A stretch of DNA of 64,000 nucleotides from Stutzerimonas stutzeri (lineage in GTDB: Bacteria > Pseudomonadota > Gammaproteobacteria > Pseudomonadales > Pseudomonadaceae). Position numbers and translations under genes: made by a program. Of the stretch, positions 51,733 through 61,401 are shown one piece after another. The notes below the pieces were generated by a model. It was not told the DNA's origin, did no database searches, and worked only from the letters and a program-made list of their open reading frames with translations. The stretch lies in assembly GCA_002345575.1 (NCBI GenBank), contig DDVX01000017.1, forward strand, positions 309,244-373,243. Reading direction: 5' to 3'. Numbering within the stretch: the stretch's first letter is position 1; each line of letters starts with the position of its first letter.

Positions 51733-52350
51733 CTACAGGCTCACCGCTACCTCGCGCCATTCTCCTGGCAGCAGACCCTCTAGCGACCAGGGGCCGATAC
51801 GCACGCGCACCAGGCGCAAGGTCGGCAAGCCGACCGCGGCGGTCATGCGCCTGACCTGACGATTGCGCCCTTCACGGATCACCAGCTCCAGCCAGCAGGT
51901 CGGCACGCTTTTGCGAAAGCGCACCGGCGGGTTTCGCGGCCACAGTTCCGGCTCGTCCAGCAGCCGCGCTTCGGCAGGCAGGGTCGGGCCATCGTTGAGC
52001 TGGACGCCCTCACGCAGACGCTGCAGCTGTTCCTCGCTCGCCTCCCCCTCCACCTGTACCCAGTAGGTCTTCGGCAGCTTGTGCTTGGGGTCGGCAATGC
52101 GCGCCTGCAGCCGGCCATCGTTGGTCAGCAGCAACAAGCCTTCGCTGTCCCGATCCAGCCGGCCTGCGGGATACACACCCGGCACCGGGACAAAAGCTTT
52201 CAGCGTGGCGCGGCCATCGGCATCGTTGAACTGTGTCAGCACATCGAAGGGCTTGTTCAACAGCAACAGACGCGACTCCACAGGCGCGGCGCAGGCCTGC
52301 CGCCGCTGTGCAACCGTGCGTAAAGGGCGAGGATGAGGTGAACGGGCCAT
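51733..52350 (-). CDS. rluE: 23S rRNA pseudouridine synthase (RluE-like)
   Basis: 205 residues. RsuA/RluE family: LLLLNKPFDVLTQF, catalytic Asp in AGRLDRDSEGLLLLTNDG, and REGRNRQVRRMTAAVGLPTLRLVRVRIG. There is no N-terminal S4 domain, which fits RluE (23S position 2457 in E. coli) and not RsuA. The first 25 residues are basic. Confidence 0.92.
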   Translation of the reverse strand: MARSPHPRPLRTVAQRRQACAAPVESRLLLLNKPFDVLTQFNDADGRATLKAFVPVPGVYPAGRLDRDSEGLLLLTNDGRLQARIADPKHKLPKTYWVQVEGEASEEQLQRLREGVQLNDGPTLPAEARLLDEPELWPRNPPVRFRKSVPTCWLELVIREGRNRQVRRMTAAVGLPTLRLVRVRIGPWSLEGLLPGEWREVAVSL

Positions 52351-52478
52351 GACGAGTCGCTCCAGAGAAGGCCGGCCATGCTAGAAGCCGCCAAAGAACA
52401 CCGCAACAAACGATCTCATGCCCGCTTGGAAAGCATACGCTTTGACTGACCGGCACCCAGAAAGGTAGAAGCCGCTGG

Positions 52479-53342
52479 TTATTCCTTGACCTGCATATAG
52501 TCTTCAGCCCAGACCATGTATTCCTCGGCCGTCGAATACTTGACCGACAGCTGCGAGGCGCTGAGGTCGGAGGCGTCGATCTGGCGCTGCTCGCGCAGGC
52601 AGTCGTAGGTCGCCTTGATCGCGGCGAAGTAGGCCGCATGGCCATTGACCACGATGCGCACACCCAGCGACGACAGACGGGCATTGTCGCGCAGGTTCGG
52701 GTTGCCGTAGGTGACCAGCATCAGCGGCACGCTGAGTGCGGACGAAACCTGTTCGAGCTGCTCGAAATCCTCGATGCCCACCAGGCAAATTGCATCAGCG
52801 CCCGCCTTCTCGTAGGCCTGAGCACGGGCAATCACCTCTTCAAGACCGATGACCCCAGCATTGGTGCGAGCGATGATGCACATCTCGGGATCAACCCGAG
52901 CCTCTAGCGCCGCACGGATCTTGCCCACAGCCTCGAACATGCCGATCAGGTCGGTGGACTTGCGACCGAACTTGGCCGGCAGCAGCGTATCTTCAATGGT
53001 CAGTGCGGCGATGCCGGCACGCTCCAGCTCGATCACCGTGCGCATCACGTTCAGCGCATTACCGTAACCATGGTCGGCGTCAGCGATGATCGGCAGACGC
53101 GTCACGCGGCCGATGCGAGTGGCCTGCTCGACGAACTCGCTAAGGGTGATCAACGCGAAGTCCGGTGCAGCCAGTACCTGCAACGAGGCAATCGAGCCGC
53201 CGAGGATGCCCACTTCGAATTCGAGATCGCCAGCAATACGGGCGGACATCGGATCGAATACCGAAGCAGTGTGATAACAGCTATCCGAAGCCAGGAGCTT
53301 GCGGAAATCGCTGCGCAAGGTGTGATGAGAAATTCGCTGCAT
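52479..53342 (-). CDS. Oxaloacetate decarboxylase / PEP mutase-like enzyme
   Basis: 287 residues of the isocitrate lyase/PEP mutase superfamily. The metal site lies in PIIADADHGYGNALNVMRTV; other family segments are IEDTLLPAKFGRK and CIIARTNAGV. The catalytic cysteine loop of isocitrate lyases is replaced, as in the P. aeruginosa oxaloacetate decarboxylase PA4872, which this protein resembles in length and motifs. It decarboxylates oxaloacetate to pyruvate. Confidence 0.85.
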   Translation of the reverse strand: MQRISHHTLRSDFRKLLASDSCYHTASVFDPMSARIAGDLEFEVGILGGSIASLQVLAAPDFALITLSEFVEQATRIGRVTRLPIIADADHGYGNALNVMRTVIELERAGIAALTIEDTLLPAKFGRKSTDLIGMFEAVGKIRAALEARVDPEMCIIARTNAGVIGLEEVIARAQAYEKAGADAICLVGIEDFEQLEQVSSALSVPLMLVTYGNPNLRDNARLSSLGVRIVVNGHAAYFAAIKATYDCLREQRQIDASDLSASQLSVKYSTAEEYMVWAEDYMQVKE

Positions 53343-53446
53343 TTTTATCTACCTGAATAAAGCGCACGCAAGGGTCGAGTTGCCCTTGTTCGATAAGGGT
53401 TTGGAAGCTGGATAAGTGACCTGAGGACACATTGTCACTATTTCAA

Positions 53447-54313
53447 TTATTTACGCGCCTGCCGGCCCTGCACCCAGGCCATGCCGAAACCGCTGGCGAT
53501 GATGATGGCCATGCCTAGCATCGCGCCGGAGTCCGGGGCATGACCGAACAGGATCAAGCCCACCACGCCGGCAAAGATGATCTGCGCGTAGGTGAATGGC
53601 GCAAGCATTGCCGCACTGGCAAAGCGAAACGCATTGGTCAGCAGCAGATGGCCGCTCATCGCCATGGCGCCCAACGCAGCCATCAACGTCGCGTCTTGCA
53701 GGGTCGGTGTACGCCACTCCAGCAGCACCAGCGCGCTGGTCACCAGAGTTCCCACCAGGCTGCTGAGAAAATTGCTGGTCACCGGATGGTCGGTGCTACT
53801 CAGCCGCCGCGTCAGCAACTGATACAGGGTGAAACACACCGCTGCACCGAAGGGCAGCAGGATCGCCGGGGTAAACAGCGCGCCACCGGGGCGGACAATG
53901 ATCATGACGCCCAGCAGGCCGCAGCCCACTGCCAGCCACTGGCTGCGGCTGACCGTCTCACCCAGCATCGCCGAGGCAATGGTGACCAGCAGCGGTGTCA
54001 GAAAGATGACCGCCGTGGCCTCGGCCAAGGGGATGTAACGCAAGCCGCTGATAAACAGAATGCTGATGCCGACCAGGCTAAGCCCGCGGCTCAACTGCAG
54101 CCAGGGCCGCAGCGTATGAAATACCCGCCGGCCCATGCGCGGCGCGAACAGCCCCACCATCAGAACGGTTTGCGATAGGTAGCGCGCCCAGATGATCACC
54201 AGCACCGGGTAAAACTGCGTCAGGTGCTTGGACAAACCATCATGGCTCGCCAGCAACAGACAGGCCCCCAAGATGAGCAGCACTCCAAGCAAAGGCTTGT
54301 GAGAGTTGATCAC
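53447..54313 (-). CDS. DMT-superfamily (EamA) transporter
   Basis: 288 residues, ten predicted membrane segments in two EamA repeats (first about 10-140, with LRYIPLAEATAVIFLTPLLVTI; second about 150-285, with RFASAAMLAPFTYAQIIFAG). A metabolite or drug exporter. Substrate not predictable. Confidence 0.88.
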   Translation of the reverse strand: MINSHKPLLGVLLILGACLLLASHDGLSKHLTQFYPVLVIIWARYLSQTVLMVGLFAPRMGRRVFHTLRPWLQLSRGLSLVGISILFISGLRYIPLAEATAVIFLTPLLVTIASAMLGETVSRSQWLAVGCGLLGVMIIVRPGGALFTPAILLPFGAAVCFTLYQLLTRRLSSTDHPVTSNFLSSLVGTLVTSALVLLEWRTPTLQDATLMAALGAMAMSGHLLLTNAFRFASAAMLAPFTYAQIIFAGVVGLILFGHAPDSGAMLGMAIIIASGFGMAWVQGRQARK

Positions 54314-54452
54314 GGAAGATTCAGGGACTTAGGTAGCATCCTAAGCATTATGCCTGCAAATACAGCTTTCGTCAGGCCCACCGGTACGCTCGTGGATGGG
54401 CAAGAGGCCATGCCTGATCTATAGTCGCCGCCCCAATCCCGGATTTAGCGCC

Positions 54453-55190
54453 ATGCATACACCCTCGCTGACCCTCGAACGCATCTATCCACTCCAACTG
54501 GATGCCGACAACGAGGACGACCGCGAGACGCTGCGCATTCACCTGGAACGCTACGACTTCGCTGCCACCCGATTGAGCGGCACGCGAGTGCTGGACATGG
54601 CCTGCGGCTGCGGTTATGGCAGCGACCGCCTGGCCGAACTGAACCCGGACAAAACGGTAGTAGGCGTGGATATCGATCCGGCAGCCATTGCCTTCGCCAG
54701 GGCGCACTACCAGCGACCCAACCTCAGTTATGTATGTGCCGATGCTGAGGGCTTTCGCAGCGAAGAAAAATTCGACTGCATCGTCAGCCTGGAAACCATC
54801 GAACACCTGCCGCGTCCGCGCCAGCTGATCGAAAACTGCGCAGCTTTGCTCGCCGAAGGCGGCCAAATCATCGCCTCGGTGCCCATCACCCCGACGCTGG
54901 ACGGCAACCCACACCACCTCCACGACTTCAGCACGCGCAGCTTCTTCGCCCTGTTTCGCCCCCATGGGCTGTTGCCGCATGAGCGCTTCGAGCAGATCCA
55001 GTGGTGGCAGTTCAAGGGCCTGTTCCAGCACCGCGAAACCCGCGTGCATCGCTCCGAAGGCGTCGGCAACGCGGTTTTGGCCTATTACCGCAGGCATCCG
55101 CTGTACCTGCTGCGCCGGCTTGCCTCGATGCTGCGCTACGGCTTCAGCAATCGGTATCTGACCTGCTGCTTCCGCTCTCCCTCGGCCTGA
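54453..55190 (+). CDS. SAM-dependent methyltransferase
   Basis: 245 residues from MHTPSLTLERIYPL at 54453. Motif I VLDMACGCGYGSDRLAEL, motif II VVGVDIDPAAIAFA, and SLETIEHLPRP at motif IV. A basic C-terminal tail (RRLASMLRYGFSNRYLTCCFR) may attach to a membrane. It resembles cell-surface or small-molecule methyltransferases; substrate unknown. Confidence 0.85.
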   Translation: MHTPSLTLERIYPLQLDADNEDDRETLRIHLERYDFAATRLSGTRVLDMACGCGYGSDRLAELNPDKTVVGVDIDPAAIAFARAHYQRPNLSYVCADAEGFRSEEKFDCIVSLETIEHLPRPRQLIENCAALLAEGGQIIASVPITPTLDGNPHHLHDFSTRSFFALFRPHGLLPHERFEQIQWWQFKGLFQHRETRVHRSEGVGNAVLAYYRRHPLYLLRRLASMLRYGFSNRYLTCCFRSPSA

Positions 55191-55278
55191 CTTTGCTTTA
55201 AATATCTGCCGATAGCGTATGATCGGCGCTTTTTTGCAGGCCAGCTTTGCCGGCCCGAAGCCGTTCGAGAGTAGTGAA

Positions 55279-55794
55279 ATGTTCAGTTTCAGAGCGATGC
55301 AGGCGAGCGATATCCCTGCCGTGATGTCGATTCAGGAACAGGTTTACGCCCCGCAGTTGCATGAAGAAGAAGCCGTCATACGCACCCGTCTTGCAGCTTG
55401 CCCGCAGCAGGCCTGGGTCGCCGAAGATGCTGATGGCGTATGCGCCTATCTGTTTGCCTATCCCTCGCGGCTGGGCCAGGTGACACCGCTGGATGGCGAT
55501 TTCCAGCCGCAAGCCGAAGCCGACTGCCTTTACCTGCACGACCTGGCCGTCGCCAGCCGGGCTACCGGTCGCGGCATCGGCCCCGCCCTGGTACGACACA
55601 AGCTGCAGAGGGCTGGGGCGGCAAAGCTGCGCTATTCGGCACTGGTGTCCGTGCAGGATTCCCAGGGCTTCTGGTCACGCCTGGGGTTCAAACCTGAAGA
55701 GAAGCTTTCAACGCCACAGGCCGACAACCTGGCCAGCTACCGTATTCCCGCCGTGTATATGGTGCGCAGCCTCGATACGCAGGCAACCGCATAG
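55279..55794 (+). CDS. GNAT-family N-acetyltransferase
   Basis: 171 residues from MFSFRAMQASDIPAVMSIQ at 55279. GNAT motif A: LYLHDLAVASRATGRGIGPALVRHKLQRA (about 93-121), and motif B with SQGFWSRLGFKPEE. Acetyl acceptor unknown. Confidence 0.9.
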   Translation: MFSFRAMQASDIPAVMSIQEQVYAPQLHEEEAVIRTRLAACPQQAWVAEDADGVCAYLFAYPSRLGQVTPLDGDFQPQAEADCLYLHDLAVASRATGRGIGPALVRHKLQRAGAAKLRYSALVSVQDSQGFWSRLGFKPEEKLSTPQADNLASYRIPAVYMVRSLDTQATA

Positions 55795-55823
55795 AGCCAG
55801 TAGACAGCGGCGCGAGATACCGA

Positions 55824-55913
55824 CGTAGGGTGGAAGACTGCGAAGCATCTTCCACGCGTCTGTGCCGGGCAACAACCGAGCGCGTGGACGTCCTTCGTGA
55901 CGTCCACCCTACG
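55824..55913. repeat. Inverted repeat between GNAT and amn
   Basis: Outer arms CGTAGGGTGGA (55824-55834) and TCCACCCTACG (55903-55913), with inner hairpins GGAAGA...TCTTCC and GGACGTCC...GGACG-like. The same outer arms are seen at 8146-8220. It lies between two convergent genes. Confidence 0.75.
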
Positions 55914-55927
55914 TTCAAGCCAAACGT

Positions 55928-57421
55928 TTAACGGAACGGCGGCTCGTCGAAGCTCCTCAGCTTGCGCGAGTGCAGCGAGTTGAGCTGGCTACGCAGCAGA
56001 TCCAGTGCGGCGATACCGATCTTCAGATGCTGGGTCACGGCACGCTCGTAAAAGGCATTGGCCGAACCAGGCAGCTTGATCTCACTGTGCAGCGGCTTGT
56101 CCGATACACACAGCAACGTGCCGTAGGGCACCCGCAGCCGGTAGCCCTGGGCGGCAATGGTGCCGCTTTCCATGTCCACCGCTACAGCCCGCGCCAGGTT
56201 GATCAACGGCCGCTCCTGCGCCCAGCGCAGCTCCCAGTTGCGATCGTCGTAAGTCAGCACCGTACCGGTACGCAGACGTTTCTTCAGCGCCTCGCCCTTG
56301 TCGCCGGTTACTTGCGCCGCTGCTTCCTGCAACGCCTGCTGCACCTCGGCCAATGCCGGCAGCGGGATATTGGGCGGCAATACCCGATCGAGAATGCCGT
56401 CGCGGCGCATATAGGCGTGGGCCAGTACATAGTCGCCAATCGATTGCGACTGCCGCAGCCCACCACAGTGGCCGATCATCAGCCAGCAATGCGGGCGCAA
56501 CACAGCCAGGTGATCGGTGATGTTCTTCGCATTGGATGGGCCGACACCAATATTCACCAGGGTGACGCCGTGGCCATCCTCGCTGATCAAGTGGTAGGCA
56601 GGCATCTGGAAACGGTGCCAGAGCACGCCCCCGATGATCGCCTGGGCCTCGCCCTCCTCCATACCGCGCTCAATGATCACATTGCCCGGCAGCACCATGC
56701 GCACGAAACGGCTGTCATCGCGCAGCATGTCCAAGCCGTGGCGAATGAACTGATCGACATAGCGGTGATAGTTCGTCAGCAAGATCCACGGCTGCACATG
56801 ACGCCAGTCGCTGCCGGTGTAATGCACCAGCCGCCGCAGTGAAAAGTCCACGCGGGCCGCGTGGAACAGCGCCAGCGGATAAGGGTCGGCGTGTTCCCAA
56901 TCGTAAAGACCATCGGCAATGTCATCGGTCGCCGCCGACAGATCGGTACTGGGGAAAACCCGCGCCAGCTCCGCCGCCGTCACGCCACTGCCGGACAACT
57001 CATCGCCCTGCTCGATCACATAGGGATAAGGAATATTGCGATCGCTGATGCCGACTTCGAGTTTGACGTTGAAGTCCTGAATCAGAGGCGTGAGCTGATC
57101 GAGCAGATAACCGCGAAACGCCGCCGGATGCGTCACTGTCACGCTATACACGCCCGGCGACTGCACCTTGGCATATGCCCGCGTCGAAGCCGGCACCTCG
57201 CCCTGACAGGTATAGGTCAGGCGCAACTCGGGGTAACGAAACAGCGCACGCTCAGCAGCACTCGGCTCGGCACGCGTGGCCACATAACGCTTGAGCGCTT
57301 CATGCAGAGCCGCAGAGGCCTGCCGATGCAGCTCTGCAAGCCGGTCTACTGCAGCTTCGGCGGTCGGAGCGGTGATGAAAGAAGAAGAATCGGTAGTCAC
57401 AAAATAGGCTCCTGGATGCAT
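55928..57421 (-). CDS. amn: AMP nucleosidase
   Basis: 497 residues. N-terminal AMP nucleosidase-specific domain (about 1-180, with RFRYPELRLTY-like segment) and C-terminal nucleoside phosphorylase fold (LVNIGVGPSNAKNITDHL, MIGHCGGLRQSQSIGDYVLA, AVDMESGTIAAQGYRLRVPYGTLLCVSDKPLH). Splits AMP into adenine and ribose 5-phosphate. Confidence 0.96.
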   Translation of the reverse strand: MHPGAYFVTTDSSSFITAPTAEAAVDRLAELHRQASAALHEALKRYVATRAEPSAAERALFRYPELRLTYTCQGEVPASTRAYAKVQSPGVYSVTVTHPAAFRGYLLDQLTPLIQDFNVKLEVGISDRNIPYPYVIEQGDELSGSGVTAAELARVFPSTDLSAATDDIADGLYDWEHADPYPLALFHAARVDFSLRRLVHYTGSDWRHVQPWILLTNYHRYVDQFIRHGLDMLRDDSRFVRMVLPGNVIIERGMEEGEAQAIIGGVLWHRFQMPAYHLISEDGHGVTLVNIGVGPSNAKNITDHLAVLRPHCWLMIGHCGGLRQSQSIGDYVLAHAYMRRDGILDRVLPPNIPLPALAEVQQALQEAAAQVTGDKGEALKKRLRTGTVLTYDDRNWELRWAQERPLINLARAVAVDMESGTIAAQGYRLRVPYGTLLCVSDKPLHSEIKLPGSANAFYERAVTQHLKIGIAALDLLRSQLNSLHSRKLRSFDEPPFR

Positions 57422-57498
57422 TGCTTGCGGTCATCTTGCCTCGTTTTGATGGCAAAGACATGTCCGCCGGCAAAACACCTCCGCAGCCCATACCGTTC

Positions 57499-58596
57499 TC
57501 AGATCGCAAGATCAATCTGCTGCACACTCCCCGCCTGCCCGCTCTCGAACAGGAAGAATCCGGTGCTCCTCACTCGCCCTTCCAACTGCTGCTGGGCAAC
57601 CAGGTCGAAGTCGCCGTAGGCGCGGGCGAGACCGATGGCGCCTACGCCAGCGGTGAGCAGGTCAACCAGATCGCCCTTGCCTTGTGCATCCGGGCGCCAC
57701 AGACGCAGTTGTTCGAAGATGCTGTCGCCTTCGTCAATGAAGCCATTGCCGTCTTCGTCATAGGCGCTCAGGTCGGCGAAGCCGTCACCGGAGAGGGCGC
57801 CGAACAGCTCGCGGCCATCGTCGATGCGGCCATTGCTGTTACGGTCCAGCGCGAGGAAGGCGCTGCCGGATGCGAGGCTGGCCATGCTGTCGCGGCGACC
57901 ATCGGCATCCAGGTCGAAATCGACGCGCTTGCTGGCATCCAGACGCACCGGGCCACCGTCGAGGTTGAGGACCAGCGGGTCCTTCAGAGCAGCGCCGGCA
58001 CGAACCGAGACGCTGGCGCTGCTGTACTGCATGTTGAGCATTTCCAGGCTCAGCCCATATTGAATAGCGCGCCCATCGGCAGTGTTGACCGTGCCGCTGG
58101 CGTTGACACTCAGCGACTCACCGCGCCATTCCTGCACGCTGTATCGGTAGTTGAGAAAGTCGTCACTGCCAATCCCTGCATCGGCAGCAGCCGGCGCCGA
58201 TGCGACCGGCATCGACAGCCCATCGGCCAGTTTGCCCAGCGTCGTATCGATCTCTTCAACGCTGCGCCCCAGTACCACTAGGAGCATGCGCAGCTTGTGC
58301 AGGCTTTCTTCATCCGGCGTGAAGTCGAAGGTTTGCGACCCATCTCCACCTGTTGCCGAAGCCGCTTGCGGCAGGCCGTCGCTCAGGCGATCCAGCTGCC
58401 GCCGGGAAATCGCCGGGCGCGCTTCGGCAAGCTGCACCTCAGCCCGACTGGAGCTGCTCACCTCGCTGCGCTCATGGCGGCTGAGCTGCAGACGCTGGCC
58501 GCCACGTTGCATATCCAGCATTTCATTGACCTCGCGGCCGGCAGTGAAATGTCGCTCGGCGCTCAGCCCAAACAGTTGACTCGAAATAATCTGCAT
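57499..58596 (-). CDS. EF-hand calcium-binding protein of unknown function
   Basis: 365 residues from the ATG at 58596 (MQIISSQLFGLS), chosen because AGGAGG lies 7 bases upstream; an earlier ATG (58680) adds 28 residues without such a site. Three calcium loops: DFDLDADGRRD (226-236), DRNSNGRIDDGRE (251-263) and DEDGNGFIDEGD (280-291). No signal peptide. The N-terminal 130 residues are rich in Ser, Gln and Arg. It resembles pseudomonad proteins annotated as VCBS or EF-hand; possibly a secreted or surface protein, but this is not shown. Confidence 0.72.
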   Translation of the reverse strand: MQIISSQLFGLSAERHFTAGREVNEMLDMQRGGQRLQLSRHERSEVSSSSRAEVQLAEARPAISRRQLDRLSDGLPQAASATGGDGSQTFDFTPDEESLHKLRMLLVVLGRSVEEIDTTLGKLADGLSMPVASAPAAADAGIGSDDFLNYRYSVQEWRGESLSVNASGTVNTADGRAIQYGLSLEMLNMQYSSASVSVRAGAALKDPLVLNLDGGPVRLDASKRVDFDLDADGRRDSMASLASGSAFLALDRNSNGRIDDGRELFGALSGDGFADLSAYDEDGNGFIDEGDSIFEQLRLWRPDAQGKGDLVDLLTAGVGAIGLARAYGDFDLVAQQQLEGRVRSTGFFLFESGQAGSVQQIDLAI

Positions 58597-58754
58597 CGCT
58601 TGCCCTCCTGACGCTGACATCATTTCGGCATCAGTGAGCAAAAGTTGAGCAACCGGCTCGAAACGAGGCGTATCCGCCATGACCGCCGGGCGAAGCTGTG
58701 AATACCGGAGTGCTCACCAAGTTCGTCGATTCGACGGATTTTAAAAGGAATGTC

Positions 58755-60398
58755 CTATTGCGGCGCACTGCGCCCCAGCAGCGCCTGAATATCCAGCCCC
58801 TTCGGCAAGGTGCCGTATTCACGGCCCTGCTCCGTCAGCCGGCTGGCAATAAAGGCATCACTCACTGCCGCGTTGCCCGCCTCCAGCAGCAGCCCGGCCT
58901 GGAGTGCCACAGCGATATCCTCGGTGAGCTGGCGGGCGCGATACTGGACGTCATCCGTGTCGCGCAATGCGGTGCCAAGCCGCTCGATATGCGCCTTGAG
59001 ACGCGCATCGCCATGTCCATCACCCAGTTCGACCATCAGTACATCCAGCACACCCGCCTCCTTCGACAAAGCACGTAGTACGTCCAGGCACTGGACGTTG
59101 CCGGAGCCTTCCCAGATGGAGTTGACTGGCGCCTCGCGGTAAAGGCGCGGGAGGATGGTTTCTTCGACGTAACCGGCGCCACCGAGGCATTCGCTGGCTT
59201 CGGCGATCATGTTCGGGGCGCGTTTGCAGATCCAGTATTTGCCGACGGCGGTGACCAGGCGGGCGAACTTTCTTTCCTGCTCGTCAGATGCGTTATCCAG
59301 TGCATGGGCCATGCGCAGGCTCAGCGCCAGCGCGGCCTCGCTTTCCAGGGCAAGGTCGGCCAGCACATTGCGCATCAACGGCTGCTCGATCAGAGCCCGC
59401 CCGCCAACATGGCGATGCGTGCAGTGATGCAAGGCCTGGGTCAGCGCTTGGCGCATCAGCGAGCTGGAGCCGATCATGCAGTCGAAGCGGGTCATGCCGA
59501 CCATTTCGATGATGGTTGGTACGCCGCGTCCTTCCTCGCCAATCATCCAAGCCAGCGCGCCACGGTATTCGACTTCGCTGGAAGCGTTAGACCAGTTGCC
59601 CAGTTTGTTTTTCAGGCGCTGAATCTCGAAGGCATTGCGCGTGCCACCCGGGCGGTGGCGCGGCAGTAGGAAGCATGACAGTCCTTTTTCGGCCTGCGCC
59701 AGGGTGAGGAATGCATCACACATAGGCGCCGAGCAGAACCATTTGTGGCCGACCAGTTCGTAGAGCTGCCCCGGCCCGCCTGAGCCGATCGGGTGCGCGC
59801 GGGTGGTGTTGGCCCGCACGTCGGTGCCGCCCTGCTTTTCGGTCATGGCCATGCCGATGGTGACACCGGCCTTCTGTTCCATGGGCACATTGCGCGGGTC
59901 ATATTCGGTGGCGAGCACCTTGGGCAACCAGATGACGGCGATTTCCGGCTGCAGGCGCAGGGCCGGAACGCTGGCGAAGGTCATGGTCAACGGGCAGCTG
60001 CTGCCCGCCTCGGCCTGATTGTGCAGGTACATCAGGCCGGCGCGGGCGACATGAGCACCGGGTTGCGGATCGGTCCAGGGCAGCGAGGGAATGCCATGTT
60101 CGACCGCCGTGCGCATCAGCTCGTGATAGGCGGGATGGAATTCCACGACATCGGTGCGGTGGCCATAACGGTCGTGGCTCTTGAACACCGGCCGGTTTTC
60201 ATTGGCGAGGAATCCCGCCACCATTAGCGGGCCGCCAGCCAGGGCACCGTAGGCATCCAGCCGCGTTTCGGCCCAGCCGCCCTGGTAGCGGCGCGCCCAT
60301 TGCTGCAATGGCAGATCGAGTCGGTAGAGATTGGCCCCATCGAGCGGCGGCACCTGATTGGTAACTTCGTGGGTTTCGGCGTCTGGGTACGGACTCAT
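58755..60398 (-). CDS. aidB: AidB-like acyl-CoA dehydrogenase
   Basis: 547 residues, the length of E. coli AidB. N-terminal NQVPPLDGANLYRLDLPLQ, the FAD segment GMAMTEKQGGTDVRANTTRA and the C-terminal acyl-CoA dehydrogenase helices (EASECLGGAGYVEETILPRLYREAPVNSIWEGSGNV). AidB is induced by alkylation and anaerobiosis in E. coli; its real substrate is unsettled. The gene is divergent from thiD. Confidence 0.88.
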   Translation of the reverse strand: MSPYPDAETHEVTNQVPPLDGANLYRLDLPLQQWARRYQGGWAETRLDAYGALAGGPLMVAGFLANENRPVFKSHDRYGHRTDVVEFHPAYHELMRTAVEHGIPSLPWTDPQPGAHVARAGLMYLHNQAEAGSSCPLTMTFASVPALRLQPEIAVIWLPKVLATEYDPRNVPMEQKAGVTIGMAMTEKQGGTDVRANTTRAHPIGSGGPGQLYELVGHKWFCSAPMCDAFLTLAQAEKGLSCFLLPRHRPGGTRNAFEIQRLKNKLGNWSNASSEVEYRGALAWMIGEEGRGVPTIIEMVGMTRFDCMIGSSSLMRQALTQALHHCTHRHVGGRALIEQPLMRNVLADLALESEAALALSLRMAHALDNASDEQERKFARLVTAVGKYWICKRAPNMIAEASECLGGAGYVEETILPRLYREAPVNSIWEGSGNVQCLDVLRALSKEAGVLDVLMVELGDGHGDARLKAHIERLGTALRDTDDVQYRARQLTEDIAVALQAGLLLEAGNAAVSDAFIASRLTEQGREYGTLPKGLDIQALLGRSAPQ

Positions 60399-60595
60399 TG
60401 CGAGCGTCCTCGATTGCTGAGAATGGCGTCAGGAAAGTGAAGCACACGGCAGACAATGAAAAGTGGGATTTCAGCCAAAACCCAGCGCCCATGAAGCGGG
60501 AGCGTGCGGCCCGCACCGGATGAATGGTGATAAGCTCGCACGTCTCGCAAAATGGCCAGATCGGCCACTACACACTCTATTCGGAGAATCTTTCG

Positions 60596-61390
60596 ATGAC
60601 CGGCCCTTGCTCTCGTCCTGTCGTTCTCTGCCTCTCCGGCCACGACCCGAGTGGCGGCGCGGGCCTGCAGGCAGATATTGAAGCCCTGATCGCCCAAGGC
60701 TGCCACGCCGCGCCCACCGTTACCGCGCTGACCGTTCAGGACACCGTGGATGTCTGCGATTTTCGTGTGCTCGACCGCGAGTGGGTACTGGCACAGGCCC
60801 ATGCGGTGATTGCAGACCTGCCGGTTGCTGCCGTCAAACTCGGCATGCTCGGCTCGGTGGAAATGGTCGAAACAGTGCTGGAAATCATGCAGAAGCTGCC
60901 GGGTGTGCCTCTAGTGTGCGACCCCGTGCTGCGCGCGGGCGGCGGCGGCGCGCTGGGCCGCAATGAAGTCGGTTACGCCATGCTCAAGCGCCTGTTCCCG
61001 GTGTCCACCATCGCCACGCCTAATCTTCCCGAGGCACGAATTCTCGCCGAACTGCCCGAAGGCAGTGCCGATGAGTGCGCCGAGAAGCTGCTGCCCTTCA
61101 TCAAGCACCTGCTGATCACCGGCGGTCACGGCGAGGAAACCGAAGTGGTCAACCGCCTGTACTCGCGCGACGGCAGTCGCCATGAGTTTCTCTGCGAGCG
61201 TTTGCCGGGCAGCTATCACGGCTCCGGCTGCACCCTGGCCAGCGCACTCTCCGGTCGCCTGGCATTGGGCGAAGCCCTTCCCAGCGCAGTCAAGACCGCT
61301 CTCGACTACACCTGGCGCACCCTGCGCGACGCCGAAGCACCTGGTCGCGGTCAGTACATCCCGCGCCGACTGCCACTGGAGCTGGACTGA
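60596..61390 (+). CDS. thiD: Hydroxymethylpyrimidine (phosphate) kinase
   Basis: 264 residues from the ATG at 60596 with GGAGA about 9 bases upstream. Ribokinase-like fold: SGHDPSGGAGLQADIEALIAQG, KLGMLGS, DPVLRAGGGGAL, TPNLPEARIL and the anion hole GSGCTLASALSGRLALG. Phosphorylates HMP to HMP-diphosphate for thiamine. Thiamine synthase thiE follows 11 bases later. Confidence 0.95.
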   Translation: MTGPCSRPVVLCLSGHDPSGGAGLQADIEALIAQGCHAAPTVTALTVQDTVDVCDFRVLDREWVLAQAHAVIADLPVAAVKLGMLGSVEMVETVLEIMQKLPGVPLVCDPVLRAGGGGALGRNEVGYAMLKRLFPVSTIATPNLPEARILAELPEGSADECAEKLLPFIKHLLITGGHGEETEVVNRLYSRDGSRHEFLCERLPGSYHGSGCTLASALSGRLALGEALPSAVKTALDYTWRTLRDAEAPGRGQYIPRRLPLELD

Positions 61391-61401
61391 GGAGCGATTG
61401 C

